From contig NZ_CP089214.1 of the NCBI RefSeq assembly GCF_021183625.1, positions 4,216,001 to 4,280,000 of the forward strand: a DNA stretch of 64,000 nt, in the 5' to 3' direction. Positions 38,157 to 45,814 of this stretch are shown here, piece by piece; position 1 is the stretch's first letter, and every line of letters starts with the position of its first letter. This DNA comes from Nocardia asteroides (lineage in GTDB: Bacteria > Actinomycetota > Actinomycetes > Mycobacteriales > Mycobacteriaceae). The translations under genes were made by a program, and so were the position numbers. A model generated the notes under the pieces. It had not been told where the DNA came from. It did no database searches and worked only from the letters and a program-made list of their open reading frames with translations.

Positions 38157-38621
38157 ATGACCTACAACCCGGCGCTGCGCGAACGCGCGGCGAACGAGGT
38201 CGACGGACAGCGGATCGCGAAGGGCTACAGCTGGCAGCAGCTGGCCGAGCACCTCGGCAAGCCGCCGGTCTGGACGGTCGCCGCGCTGCTCGGCTCGCAC
38301 CCGATGACCGCCGAGGACGCCGAGCGGATCGGCGCGCTGCTCGACCTCGCCCCCGAGACGGTCCGCGCGTTGCAGCGGCAGCCCTACCGGACCGCCGATG
38401 CCGCGATCGCGACCGACCCGACGGTCTACCGCTTCCATGAACTGCTCGCGGTGTACGGCCCGGCGTTCAAGGCGCTGATCCACGAGGAGTTCGGTGACGG
38501 GATCATGAGCGCGATCAACTGCAATGTCTCGATCGCGCGCCGGGCGCACCCGGGCGGCGACCGGGTGGTCGTCACGATCGACGGCAAGTTCCTGCCGTAC
38601 GAGTGGAACGCGGCCGAGTGA
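38157..38621 (+). CDS. cynS: Cyanase (cyanate hydratase)
   Basis: The enzyme turns cyanate and bicarbonate into ammonia and two CO2. At 154 residues it is the normal length. The N-terminal helical domain (KGYSWQQLAEHLGKPPVWT) is followed by the decamer-forming catalytic domain. Arg92, Glu95 (YRFHELL) and Ser118 (GIMSAIN) match the E. coli triad Arg96, Glu99, Ser122. GGAGGAG gives a very strong ribosome site. The stop overlaps the ATG of the FNT channel gene (TGATG). No carbonic anhydrase (cynT) is nearby. Confidence 0.95.
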   Translation: MTYNPALRERAANEVDGQRIAKGYSWQQLAEHLGKPPVWTVAALLGSHPMTAEDAERIGALLDLAPETVRALQRQPYRTADAAIATDPTVYRFHELLAVYGPAFKALIHEEFGDGIMSAINCNVSIARRAHPGGDRVVVTIDGKFLPYEWNAAE

Positions 38622-39457
38622 TGTCGTACGTGAAACCGGCCGAGCTGGCCACCCGGATTCTGGACGCGGGCGAGTCGAAGGTCTTCATGTCCACCCGGGA
38701 CACGCTGATCCGCGCCTACATGGCCGGGGCGATCCTGGCGCTGGCGGCGGCCTTCGCCGTGACCATCACCGTCAAGACCGGGAACGCGCTGGTGGGCGCG
38801 GTGCTCTTCCCGGTCGGGTTCTGCATGCTCTACCTGCTCGGCTTCGACCTGCTCACCGGGGTCTTCACGCTGGTGCCGCTGGCCTGGCTGGACCGCCGCC
38901 CCGGGGTGACGATCGGTGCGATGCTGCGGAACTGGGGGCTGGTGTTCCTCGGCAACTTCGCCGGCGCGATGACCACCGCGGTGCTGATGGCGATCTACTT
39001 CACCTACGGCTTCAGCGTGGAGCCGGATGCGGTGGGGCAGGCGATCGGGCACATCGGGGAGGGCCGCACGCTCGGGTACGCCGAGCACGGCGCGGCAGGC
39101 ATGCTCACGCTCTTCGTGCGCGGCGTGCTGTGCAACTGGATGGTCTCGACCGGCGTCGTCGGCGCCCTGATGTCGGACAGCCTGCCGGGCAAGGTGATCG
39201 CCATGTGGATGCCGATCATGATGTTCTTCTACCTCGGCTTCGAGCACTCCATCGTCAATATGTTCCTGTTCCCCTCCGGGCTGCTGCTCGGCGGCGACTT
39301 CACCGTCGTCGACTACCTGGTGTGGAACGAGATCCCCACGCTCGTCGGCAATCTGGTAGGCGGGCTGGCCTTCGTCGGGCTGGTCATCTACGCCACGCAC
39401 GCGCGGACCGGCCCGACCAGGAAGCCGAAGGCGACCGCAGGCCAGGTTCCGGCCTGA
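38621..39457 (+). CDS. Formate/nitrite transporter (FNT) family channel
   Basis: A 278-residue membrane protein with six helices. The family signatures are VRGVLCNWMVSTGVV on helix 4 and FEHSIVNMFLFPSG on helix 5, where the central His of the pore lies. MAGAILALAAAFAVTI is helix 1. FNT proteins pass small monovalent anions or their acids (formate, nitrite, hydrosulfide). Translational coupling to cyanase suggests that cyanate, bicarbonate or nitrite is the real cargo here; that is inference. Confidence 0.92.
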   Translation: MSYVKPAELATRILDAGESKVFMSTRDTLIRAYMAGAILALAAAFAVTITVKTGNALVGAVLFPVGFCMLYLLGFDLLTGVFTLVPLAWLDRRPGVTIGAMLRNWGLVFLGNFAGAMTTAVLMAIYFTYGFSVEPDAVGQAIGHIGEGRTLGYAEHGAAGMLTLFVRGVLCNWMVSTGVVGALMSDSLPGKVIAMWMPIMMFFYLGFEHSIVNMFLFPSGLLLGGDFTVVDYLVWNEIPTLVGNLVGGLAFVGLVIYATHARTGPTRKPKATAGQVPA

Positions 39458-39539
39458 ACTCGGCGGTGGTGGCGTCCGGCGGGCGGCTTGCCCGGGTTCG
39501 GCTCGGTCGCGGGGACCGGGCCGAACCCGCCAACCGCTC

Positions 39540-40682
39540 TCAGGTGGTGAGCACCGACGCCGCCGCGGTACCCGGCGCGCCGTAGACCTGTGCGAACCCC
39601 ACCTTCGGGTTTCCAGGCACCTGCCGCTCCCCGGCGTTCCCGCGCAGCTGCTGCACGATCTCGTACACCTGCCGGATCCCGGAGGCCCCGATCGGCTCCC
39701 CGTTGGCGAGCAGCCCGCCATCGGTGTTGATCGGCAGCCGCCCACCGATCTCGGTCGCCCCCTCGGCGAGCAGCTTCTCCTGCTCCCCGTCCTTGCAGAA
39801 GCCGTTCTCCGCCATGTGGATGATCTCGGCGCCCGCATCCGTGTCCTGCAGCTGGATGACGTCGACGTCGCCCGGCTCGATGCCTGCCGTCTCGAAGGCG
39901 GCGCGGGAGGCGTAGACGGTGGGCGAGACGTCCTCGTCGATCGCGGCCCAGGTGCTGTGCACCTCGTAGGCGCCGTAGCGGCGGGTGCGGATCGCGCTGG
40001 AGCGCAGGTAGATCGGCTTGGTGGTGTAGCGGGCGGCGAGGTCGCCGCGGCACATGATGACCGCCGCCGCGCCCTCGTCGGGCGAGCAGAACATGTACTG
40101 GGTGAGCGGGTAGTTCAGCATGGTCGAGTTGAGGATGTCGTCCTCGGAGATCGGCTTGCGCCGGAAGGCGTTCGGGTTGAGCGCCCCGTTGCGGAAGTTC
40201 TTGGCGGCGACCTTGGCCAGGGTGCGCTGCGAGATGCCGTGCTCGTGGATGTAGCGGTTGGCCTTGATGCCGAAGAACTGGGTGGTCACGAACTGGCCGT
40301 TCTCCGCGTACCAGGACGGGAGGCCGAGCTTGGCCGGGTCGTCGGTGAAGGCGCCGCGCGGGTGCTTGTCCATGCCGACGGCGATGCCGATGTCGTAGCG
40401 GCCGGAGCGGATGGCCTCCGCGGTCTGCTCGATCGAGCTGGCCGCGGTGGCGCAGGCGTTGAACACGTTGGTGAAGGGGATGCCGGTGAGCCCGACCAGG
40501 CGGGTGACGGCGTCCGGGTTGCTCACCTCGTAGCTGCCGCCGAAGCCGAACTGGATGTCCTTCCACTGCACCCCGGCATCGGTGAGCGCGAGCTGGATCG
40601 CCTCGGCGCCGAGCTCGATGGCGGTCTTCTGGAAGCGGCCGAACGGGTGCAGCCCCACGCCGATGATGGCGACGTCGTTCAT
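39540..40682 (-). CDS. Thiolase-fold lipid-transfer-type protein (SCP-x/Ltp family)
   Basis: A 380-residue thiolase-superfamily protein. Cys77 in the FNACATAASS motif is the nucleophile position, and C-terminal motifs are TDGGLLANGEPIGASG and VGFAQVYGAPG, with Tyr where classical thiolases have a catalytic Cys. Relatives include Ltp2, which with a DUF35 partner cleaves steroid side chains by retro-aldol reaction. The adjacent DUF35 gene, 10 bases upstream, is the expected partner. The substrate is not known; steroid or other branched acyl-CoA is likely. Confidence 0.88.
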   Translation of the reverse strand: MNDVAIIGVGLHPFGRFQKTAIELGAEAIQLALTDAGVQWKDIQFGFGGSYEVSNPDAVTRLVGLTGIPFTNVFNACATAASSIEQTAEAIRSGRYDIGIAVGMDKHPRGAFTDDPAKLGLPSWYAENGQFVTTQFFGIKANRYIHEHGISQRTLAKVAAKNFRNGALNPNAFRRKPISEDDILNSTMLNYPLTQYMFCSPDEGAAAVIMCRGDLAARYTTKPIYLRSSAIRTRRYGAYEVHSTWAAIDEDVSPTVYASRAAFETAGIEPGDVDVIQLQDTDAGAEIIHMAENGFCKDGEQEKLLAEGATEIGGRLPINTDGGLLANGEPIGASGIRQVYEIVQQLRGNAGERQVPGNPKVGFAQVYGAPGTAAASVLTT

Positions 40683-40692
40683 CTGTCTCTCC

Positions 40693-41112
40693 TCACTGAA
40701 CCGGCTGGAAGGCGCAGGTCATGACCTCTTCACCGGCGTCGTCGGTGTACAGCGGGACGAAGGTCAGCTCGACGTCCATGCCGAAGCGCAGCACCTCGGG
40801 GTCGGATTCGGTGAGTCTGGCCTCGACGCGCACGTCCTCGCCGAGCTGCACCAGCCCGACGCCGAACGGCTGGAAACTGTCGGCGTTCTCCTTGCCCGCG
40901 TAGGGCAGCTTCGGGACGAAGCCCTGCGTGGTCCAGGCGATCAGGGTCCCGCTCCGGGGCAGCAGCAGATCGGTCATCTCCGGGCCGCTGCACCGTGGGC
41001 AGCGCGACTGCCGCGGCCAGGTGGTGGCGGCGCAGGTGCCGCACCGGCTCCCGATCAGCTGCGGGTTGTCCTCGGGCCAGGTCGACACCTCTGCCGCAAG
41101 CGCTTTGGCCAT
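40693..41112 (-). CDS. Zn-ribbon/OB-fold protein (DUF35), partner of the thiolase
   Basis: A 139-residue protein. The N-terminal rubredoxin-like zinc ribbon has Cys24, Cys27, Cys38 and Cys41, and the C-terminal half is an OB-fold (GTLIAWTTQGFVPKLPY, PFGVGLVQLGEDVRVEARL). DUF35 proteins bind the CoA end of the substrate and stabilise Ltp-type partners. GGAGGA is present at the start. The operator-like palindrome at 41128-41144 lies 16 bases ahead of the start codon, so this two-gene operon is probably repressed at the promoter. Confidence 0.9.
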   Translation of the reverse strand: MAKALAAEVSTWPEDNPQLIGSRCGTCAATTWPRQSRCPRCSGPEMTDLLLPRSGTLIAWTTQGFVPKLPYAGKENADSFQPFGVGLVQLGEDVRVEARLTESDPEVLRFGMDVELTFVPLYTDDAGEEVMTCAFQPVQ

Positions 41113-41127
41113 CCGTAATCCTCCTTG

Positions 41128-41144
41128 TGAGAATTATATTCTCA
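41128..41144. promoter_or_regulatory. Operator-like palindrome 1
   Basis: TGAGAAT-TAT-ATTCTCA is a perfect 7-3-7 inverted repeat immediately upstream of the DUF35 ribosome site. Confidence 0.65.
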
Positions 41145-41234
41145 TTTTGGAACTACAGATTTCCATGAGGGTGCCGCGCAGTCAACCTGCTGTTGCGTTT
41201 GCGCTGGTGCGGGCTGGTTGCCGGGGGTGATCCC

Positions 41235-41253
41235 ATGAGAATTACATTCTCAT
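41235..41253. promoter_or_regulatory. Operator-like palindrome 2
   Basis: ATGAGAAT-TAC-ATTCTCAT is a perfect 8-3-8 inverted repeat with the same half-site as palindrome 1, centred 108 bases away. It overlaps the stop codon of a broken regulator gene. Confidence 0.65.
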
Positions 41254-41672
41254 CGCGCGGCGGTGGGCGCCAGGTGTGACGCCGATGCGCGCTCGGAAGC
41301 GGCGGCGCAGGTTGACGGCGGTGCCGAGGCCGACGCGGGCGGCGATGGCCTCGACCGGGAGGTCGGTCTGCTCCAGCAGGGCGCGGGCGGTATCGATCCG
41401 GCGGGCGAGCAGCCAGGCGCCGGGGCTGGTGCCGAGCCGCGAACCGCCGGGAAAGACGCCGGAGTCAGAGCGTGACGAGCCCCGCGCCCGGGGCGTGTGC
41501 GGCGCGCAGCGCCGCTCGCTCGGCGGGGGAGGGCGGAGTGTCGACGGGCAGCCACCCGAAGATGATCACGGTGTCCGCGTCGGCCGGTGCGGTGAGGTCA
41601 CGGGTGACGGCGATGTCGTAACCGGCCGTCGTCGGGGGCCTCGGTGCAGACCTCGAACGCGTAGCGCAGCGG
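41242..41672 (-). pseudogene. Broken GlxA-like regulator (DJ-1/PfpI plus AraC HTH)
   Basis: Reading the minus strand, DNA near 41670 encodes PLRYAFEVCTEAP. After a frameshift it continues GYDIAVTRDLTAPADADTVI, IFGWLPVDTPPSPAERAALR and AAHAPGAGLVTL, then a stop. Thus only an early part of a DJ-1/PfpI domain remains. In another frame from about 41435 comes an AraC HTH half (GTSPGAWLLARRIDTARALL to GVTPGAHRRAMRM) ending with TAA at 41242-41244. The start, about 130 central codons and the frame are lost. It is a clear relic of a GlxA-type regulator. Confidence 0.85.
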
Positions 41673-41696
41673 GGTAACTCTGCATCAGAGCTGCCT

Positions 41697-41702
41697 TATA
41701 TA
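41697..41702 (+). promoter_or_regulatory. Candidate -10 element of the SRPBCC gene
   Basis: TATATA lies 13 bases before the ATG at 41716, so the leader would be only a few bases long. No ribosome site is visible, which fits near-leaderless translation. Confidence 0.35.
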
Positions 41703-41715
41703 AGTACACACTGAT

Positions 41716-42219
41716 ATGATTCACCCCGTGAAGTACACCAACTCGATCGAGATCGCGCTGCCGCGGGAGCGGGTGGCCCAGTTGCTCGCCGACCCGGCGC
41801 ACATCCCGAAGTGGCTGCGCGGGGTGGTGCTGCACGAGCCGGTCAGGGGGGTGCACGGGGAACTCGGAACCGAATCGCGGGTGGTGCTGCGGACGGGTAA
41901 TCGTGAGGTCGAGTGCGTCGAGACGATCACCCGCCGCGAGCCCGCGGAGCTGCGCGACATTCCCGCCGGTGCCGTCGTGCGCTTCGACCGGGAGATCGTC
42001 GGCGCGGGCATGTGGAGCGCCGTGCGCGACCGGCTGACCGAGGCCGGTCCCGGGACGACGCACTGGGAGAGCGAGAGCGAGTACCGGTTCGACAGCCGGC
42101 TGATCCGATTGCTCGGGCGGCTGCTGCCCGGTTCCTTCCGCAAGCAGTCGCAGCAGCACATGCTGGACTTCAAGGCGTTCGCCGAAGAGGGAAGGGACGT
42201 CCGGGAGGGAAGCGGCTAA
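41716..42219 (+). CDS. SRPBCC family protein
   Basis: A 167-residue START/SRPBCC-fold protein. Its pattern is KYTNSIEIALPRERVAQLLA, PAHIPKWLRGV, and a C-terminal long helix (LIRLLGRLLPGSFRKQSQQH then MLDFKAFAEEG). Such proteins bind hydrophobic ligands in a deep pocket. Function here is unknown. A GTG at 41728 is an alternative start. Its stop overlaps the stop of the convergent small gene. Confidence 0.78.
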   Translation: MIHPVKYTNSIEIALPRERVAQLLADPAHIPKWLRGVVLHEPVRGVHGELGTESRVVLRTGNREVECVETITRREPAELRDIPAGAVVRFDREIVGAGMWSAVRDRLTEAGPGTTHWESESEYRFDSRLIRLLGRLLPGSFRKQSQQHMLDFKAFAEEGRDVREGSG

Positions 42220-42539
42220 CCGCAGCAGAACGGGTCGTCGCAGGGGCGCCCGACCTCACTGCCGTAGACGGCGAACTCGCGCAGCGGCGCGAGCGCACGC
42301 CGCGCCGACCAGCGATTCACCCTGCTCAGACCGGCGCGAAACCCGAGCCACGCCTCCGGAACCTCGGTGAAGTCGAAGCGCACCTCGCCGTCGACGAAGA
42401 GCGTGTACATCTCGTGGTCCGGGAACGGGTTCAGCCGCGCCACCCACCACCGGCCGTCCACTTCGGCGGCCGCGGGGAAGCGGTGATCACCGGTGCGGCC
42501 CCAGCGGACCGCGACCTCGGCTTCGGGGAAAGCGGTCAG
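42216..42539 (-). CDS. Hypothetical protein with conserved-looking aromatic motifs
   Basis: An in-frame product of about 107 residues, FPEAEVAVRWGRTGDHRFPA, then VDGRWWVARLNPFPDHEMYT and on to GRPCDDPFCCG. Trp, Phe and Pro are well placed for a real compact domain and coding bias is normal. No ATG, GTG or TTG precedes the domain: the first is GTG (Val at VDGRWW). The CTG at 42539 overlaps the hydrolase stop (CTGA), and may be the start. I do not recognise the family. Confidence 0.6.
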   Translation of the reverse strand: MTAFPEAEVAVRWGRTGDHRFPAAAEVDGRWWVARLNPFPDHEMYTLFVDGEVRFDFTEVPEAWLGFRAGLSRVNRWSARRALAPLREFAVYGSEVGRPCDDPFCCG

Positions 42540-43594
42540 CCCGCCACCGCCGCGACCCCGCGCGACATCCCCGCCATCCTGGCGATCTCCGCGTTGAACC
42601 GCTCGGCCTCCTCGACGTTCCCGAGGTGCCCGGTCGGCCACACCTGGTAGTCGACCGTTCCGCCCGCCTTGACGATGTGCTGCACGATGGGCCGGGAGAG
42701 CCGCTCGGGCAGCAGCCTGTCGTGCTCGCCCGCGATGACCGTGGTCGGCACCGCGGCCAGGTGCGCGGCGGCTTCGCCGAGGTCGAGTTCGGCGAGCGCG
42801 GCGGCGTGCAGGCCGCGGGAGAGCGGGCGGCAGGAGCGGACGACGCCGAGCGCGAAGGAGACCTGCTCGTCGGTGGCCCTGCTGGTCATCACCCGGTGCT
42901 TGAGCGCGAGCCCGACCGGCCAGACGTCCGGTACCGGTACCGGGGCGAAGAGCAGCGCCTCGGCCAGGAACATGGGCATCCGGACGGCGGCGCCGAGCAG
43001 GGTGAGCGGATTGCCGCCGACCGAGAGCTGCTTGTTCAGCAGCGGCAGCAGGTCGGTCTCGTGCGCGATGTCCTTCGAGGCGGTGTTCGCGAGGATGACG
43101 CCCGCCGCGCGGCGGGCGACCTGCTCGGGGTAGCGCTGCGCCCAGGCCTGGATGGTGATGCCGCCCATGCTGTGCCCGACCAGCAGCGCCTTCTGACCCG
43201 GCCGCAGCGTGGCGTCCAGGACGGTGGCGAGGTCGTCGGCGAGGGTATCGCCGCTGGGGGCGATCCGGCCGAGGTCGCTGTCGCCGTGGCCGCGCTGATC
43301 GTAGGAGATCACGCGGTAGTTCTCGGCGAAGGCATTGATCTGCGGGTTCCAGTACTCGATGCAGCAGCTCCAGCCGTGGATCAGCACGATCGCGTCGGCA
43401 TCGGCGGGGCCGTAGGCGTGCACCCGGAGTCTGGCGCCGTCGACGGTGGTGACCGGGAAGACCTCCGGCTCGGCGGCGGGCCGGTTCAGCGAGGCGGAGC
43501 CGTAGGTGCGCGAGCGCAGCCCGGCGCGGTAGGCGGCGGTGAGGGGCTCGGCGCCGCGAAGCCCGGCAACCGTCCGCATCGACTTGACCAGCAT
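42536..43594 (-). CDS. Alpha/beta hydrolase
   Basis: A 352-residue serine hydrolase. IHGWSCCIEYW is the oxyanion hole, VGHSMGGITIQAWA the nucleophile elbow, GEHDRLLP the acid loop, and PTGHLGNVEEAE the catalytic His. AAAGGAG precedes the ATG by seven bases. Lipid or ester substrates are likely for this clade, but the specific reaction is unknown. A palindromic operator region lies 39 bases upstream. Confidence 0.87.
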   Translation of the reverse strand: MLVKSMRTVAGLRGAEPLTAAYRAGLRSRTYGSASLNRPAAEPEVFPVTTVDGARLRVHAYGPADADAIVLIHGWSCCIEYWNPQINAFAENYRVISYDQRGHGDSDLGRIAPSGDTLADDLATVLDATLRPGQKALLVGHSMGGITIQAWAQRYPEQVARRAAGVILANTASKDIAHETDLLPLLNKQLSVGGNPLTLLGAAVRMPMFLAEALLFAPVPVPDVWPVGLALKHRVMTSRATDEQVSFALGVVRSCRPLSRGLHAAALAELDLGEAAAHLAAVPTTVIAGEHDRLLPERLSRPIVQHIVKAGGTVDYQVWPTGHLGNVEEAERFNAEIARMAGMSRGVAAVAG

Positions 43595-43632
43595 GCGAGC
43601 ACTCCTTTGTGTCTAACGGCACACCCTACGCT

Positions 43633-43659
43633 GCAAGCAGAGTGCTTGCCAGAGCAAGC
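43633..43659. promoter_or_regulatory. Operator-like double palindrome upstream of the hydrolase
   Basis: GCAAGCA-GAG-TGCTTGC (43633-43649) overlaps GCTTGC-CAGA-GCAAGC (43644-43659), so three half-sites alternate in orientation. This is typical of a TetR-type operator, sited in the divergent region between the hydrolase and the DUF2752 gene. Confidence 0.55.
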
Positions 43660-43841
43660 GCCGCCCTGCGTAAATCCTCGCTCTTGCAGCTTTTATACCC
43701 GGATTTCGGAGCCCGATACCTGTTTTGGACAGCAGATATATTGCGCACGATGCAAGCGGCTTCTTTGTGAGATCCGGCCAAAACCGTCGGGCCGTTACGG
43801 TGGCCGATCTTCGGGTATCCGGTGCGCTACCGTTGGAAGCC

Positions 43842-44258
43842 GTGACTACCGCTACCCGCAGCCGGCTCGGAGTGCTCGCGCCGCTGGCCGTCGCGGGCGC
43901 CGGGATCGGCGCGGCCGTGCTGCTGCATGTGCGCGATCCGCACGTCGAAGGCTCCTACGGGCTGTGCCCGGTCTACGCGCTCACCGGGTGGTACTGCCCG
44001 GGCTGCGGCGGCCTGCGCGGCACGCACCTGCTCACCGAAGGCGACCTGTTCGGCTCGCTGCACAGCAATATTTTGGTGCTGCCGCTGGTGCTCGCCTTCG
44101 TGCTGTGGGTCGCCGACTGGACTCGCCGGGCCTGGCGCGGCGACGCGGTGCGGGCGCCGGGGCTGGAGAAGTGGATGCTCTGGGCGTTCCTCGGGGTGAT
44201 GACGGTCTACACGGTGCTGCGCAACTCGCCGTGGGGCGGCTGGCTCACCCCGGTCTAG
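43842..44258 (+). CDS. DUF2752 family membrane protein
   Basis: A 138-residue protein with three membrane helices. After helix 1 comes the family motif WYCPGCGGLRGTHLLTEGD (CPxCGxxR), probably a metal or redox site at the outer face. The last helix is followed by NSPWGGWLTPV. Function is unknown. The GTG at 43842 is chosen since the longer reading to 43725 lies in the promoter region. Confidence 0.85.
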   Translation: MTTATRSRLGVLAPLAVAGAGIGAAVLLHVRDPHVEGSYGLCPVYALTGWYCPGCGGLRGTHLLTEGDLFGSLHSNILVLPLVLAFVLWVADWTRRAWRGDAVRAPGLEKWMLWAFLGVMTVYTVLRNSPWGGWLTPV

Positions 44259-44291
44259 ATTCGCGGCCGCCACGCAGGGAACGCCGGGGGT

Positions 44292-44480
44292 ATGAGTGAC
44301 ACGCTGAAATCCCGGATCAGGGAGAAGTTGGAGCGCCAGCTCACCGAGGACGGCATCCCCGACCCGGAGCACGACGACACCAGGCAAAACGCGGTCCGCA
44401 CCGACCTCATCGAGCTCGACGCCGTGGCCGACGACGACCCGCTGGTCGAGGAGCTCGCCGCCCGCTACCTGGCGCCCTGA
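44292..44480 (+). CDS. Small acidic hypothetical protein
   Basis: A 62-residue acidic, helical protein: MSDTLKSRIREKLERQLTED, then Asp/Glu-rich and ending LVEELAARYLAP. No motif recognised. It lies 33 bases after DUF2752, probably in the same transcript, and its 3' end overlaps the convergent M1 peptidase gene by 16 bases. Confidence 0.65.
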   Translation: MSDTLKSRIREKLERQLTEDGIPDPEHDDTRQNAVRTDLIELDAVADDDPLVEELAARYLAP

Positions 44481-45814
44481 ACCCCGCTGAGCGGCGGCAG
44501 CTGGGGGAGCGGCGCGCTGTGCAGCCAGGACTCCCAGAGCGGGCGCAGCGGGAGCGTGGTGTAGTGCCCGGCCAGGTCGGTGAACTCCTCGGTGATCACC
44601 GAGGAGTGCCGGTAGCGGGTGGTCCACTCGCGCAGCAGCGCGAAGAAGGCGCGGTCGCCGAGCTCGAGCCGGAGTGCGTGCAGCGTCAGCGCGCCGCGCT
44701 TGTAGACCCGGTCGTCGAACATCCGGGCCGCGCCGGGGTCGCCGACGACGATGTCCAGCGGCTGCCTGGCCAGGTTGTGCCGCGCGGCGCGGGCCATCCG
44801 GTCGGCGCCGGGGCCGCCGCTCTCCTCGGACCAGAGCCACTCCGCGTAGCAGGCGAAGCCCTCGTGCAGCCAGATGTCGCGCCACTGCCGGATGGTGACG
44901 CTGTTGCCGAACCACTGGTGCGCGAGCTCGTGCGCCACCAGCCGCTCGGCGCTGCGCCTGCCGTCGCAGTGGTTGGCGCCGAAGATCGAGATGCCCTGCG
45001 CCTCGATCGGGATCTCCAGTTCGTCGTCGGTGACGACGACGGTGTAGCCGGCGAACGGGTAGGGGCCGAAGCGCTCGGTGAACAGCTCCATCATCCGCGG
45101 CTGCCTGGCGAAGTCGTGCTCGAAGGCGGCGCGCAGCCGGGTCGGCACGACGGCGTCCATGGGGACGGCGGCGTGCGCGGGGCCGATCCGGTGCCTGCGG
45201 TAGTGCCCGATCTGGATGGTGGCCAGGTACCCGGCCATCGGCTCGGGCTGCTCGTAGACCCAGGTGGTCTGGCTGGCCTTGGTCTGCTTGCCGACCAGGG
45301 CGCCGTTGGCGAGCGCGTAGTACGGCGAGTCGGTGGTGATCGCGATGCGGTAGCTGGCCTTGGAGCTCGGGTGGTCGTCGCAGGGGAACCAGGAGGCGGC
45401 GCCGTTCGGCTGGCTGGCGACCAGCGCGCCCTCGGTGAGCTCCTCCCAGCCGACCTCGCCCCACGGCCCGCGCACCGGCCGCGGGGTACCGCCGTACTGC
45501 ACGGTGATGGTGAGCGCGCCGCCCGCCGGGATCTTCTGCTGCGGGGTGACGACGAGCTTGTTGTGCTGGTGCACGTAGCGCGCGGCCTTGACGCCGTTGA
45601 CGAGGACCTTGGTCACCCGCATGGCCTGCGCGAGGTCGAGCGCGAAGCGGTCGCGGACCTCGGTGGTGACCGCGGTGAGCACGGCCCGGCCGGTGAGCCG
45701 GTTGCCGGCCACCCGGTAGCCGAGCTCCAGTTCGTACCGGGAGACGCGGTATCCCCGGTTGCCGTTCTGCGGGAGGTACTCGTCGATGGGGGCGTCGAAG
45801 AACTTGCCGCCCAT
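44465..45814 (-). CDS. M1 family zinc metallopeptidase (aminopeptidase N-like)
   Basis: A 449-residue gluzincin, two M1 domains only, without the large helical C-terminal domain. His295, Glu296, His299 (HELAHQWFGN) and Glu318 (WLHEGFACYAE) form the HExxH-x18-E zinc site. The GxMEN exopeptidase motif appears as IPIEAQGISIFG, a variant. A Tyr for transition-state support is in VYKRGALTL. The ATG overlaps the stop of the Pls-like gene (ATGA), so production is tied to the synthetase. No signal peptide is visible, so it probably acts in the cytoplasm. Confidence 0.9.
   Translation of the reverse strand: MGGKFFDAPIDEYLPQNGNRGYRVSRYELELGYRVAGNRLTGRAVLTAVTTEVRDRFALDLAQAMRVTKVLVNGVKAARYVHQHNKLVVTPQQKIPAGGALTITVQYGGTPRPVRGPWGEVGWEELTEGALVASQPNGAASWFPCDDHPSSKASYRIAITTDSPYYALANGALVGKQTKASQTTWVYEQPEPMAGYLATIQIGHYRRHRIGPAHAAVPMDAVVPTRLRAAFEHDFARQPRMMELFTERFGPYPFAGYTVVVTDDELEIPIEAQGISIFGANHCDGRRSAERLVAHELAHQWFGNSVTIRQWRDIWLHEGFACYAEWLWSEESGGPGADRMARAARHNLARQPLDIVVGDPGAARMFDDRVYKRGALTLHALRLELGDRAFFALLREWTTRYRHSSVITEEFTDLAGHYTTLPLRPLWESWLHSAPLPQLPPLSGVQGAR

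Noticed and set aside
41250..41555. A 101-codon minus-strand frame over the GlxA relic
   Set aside because: It is in a different frame from the recognisable AraC HTH sequence, which shows the region is a decayed gene.
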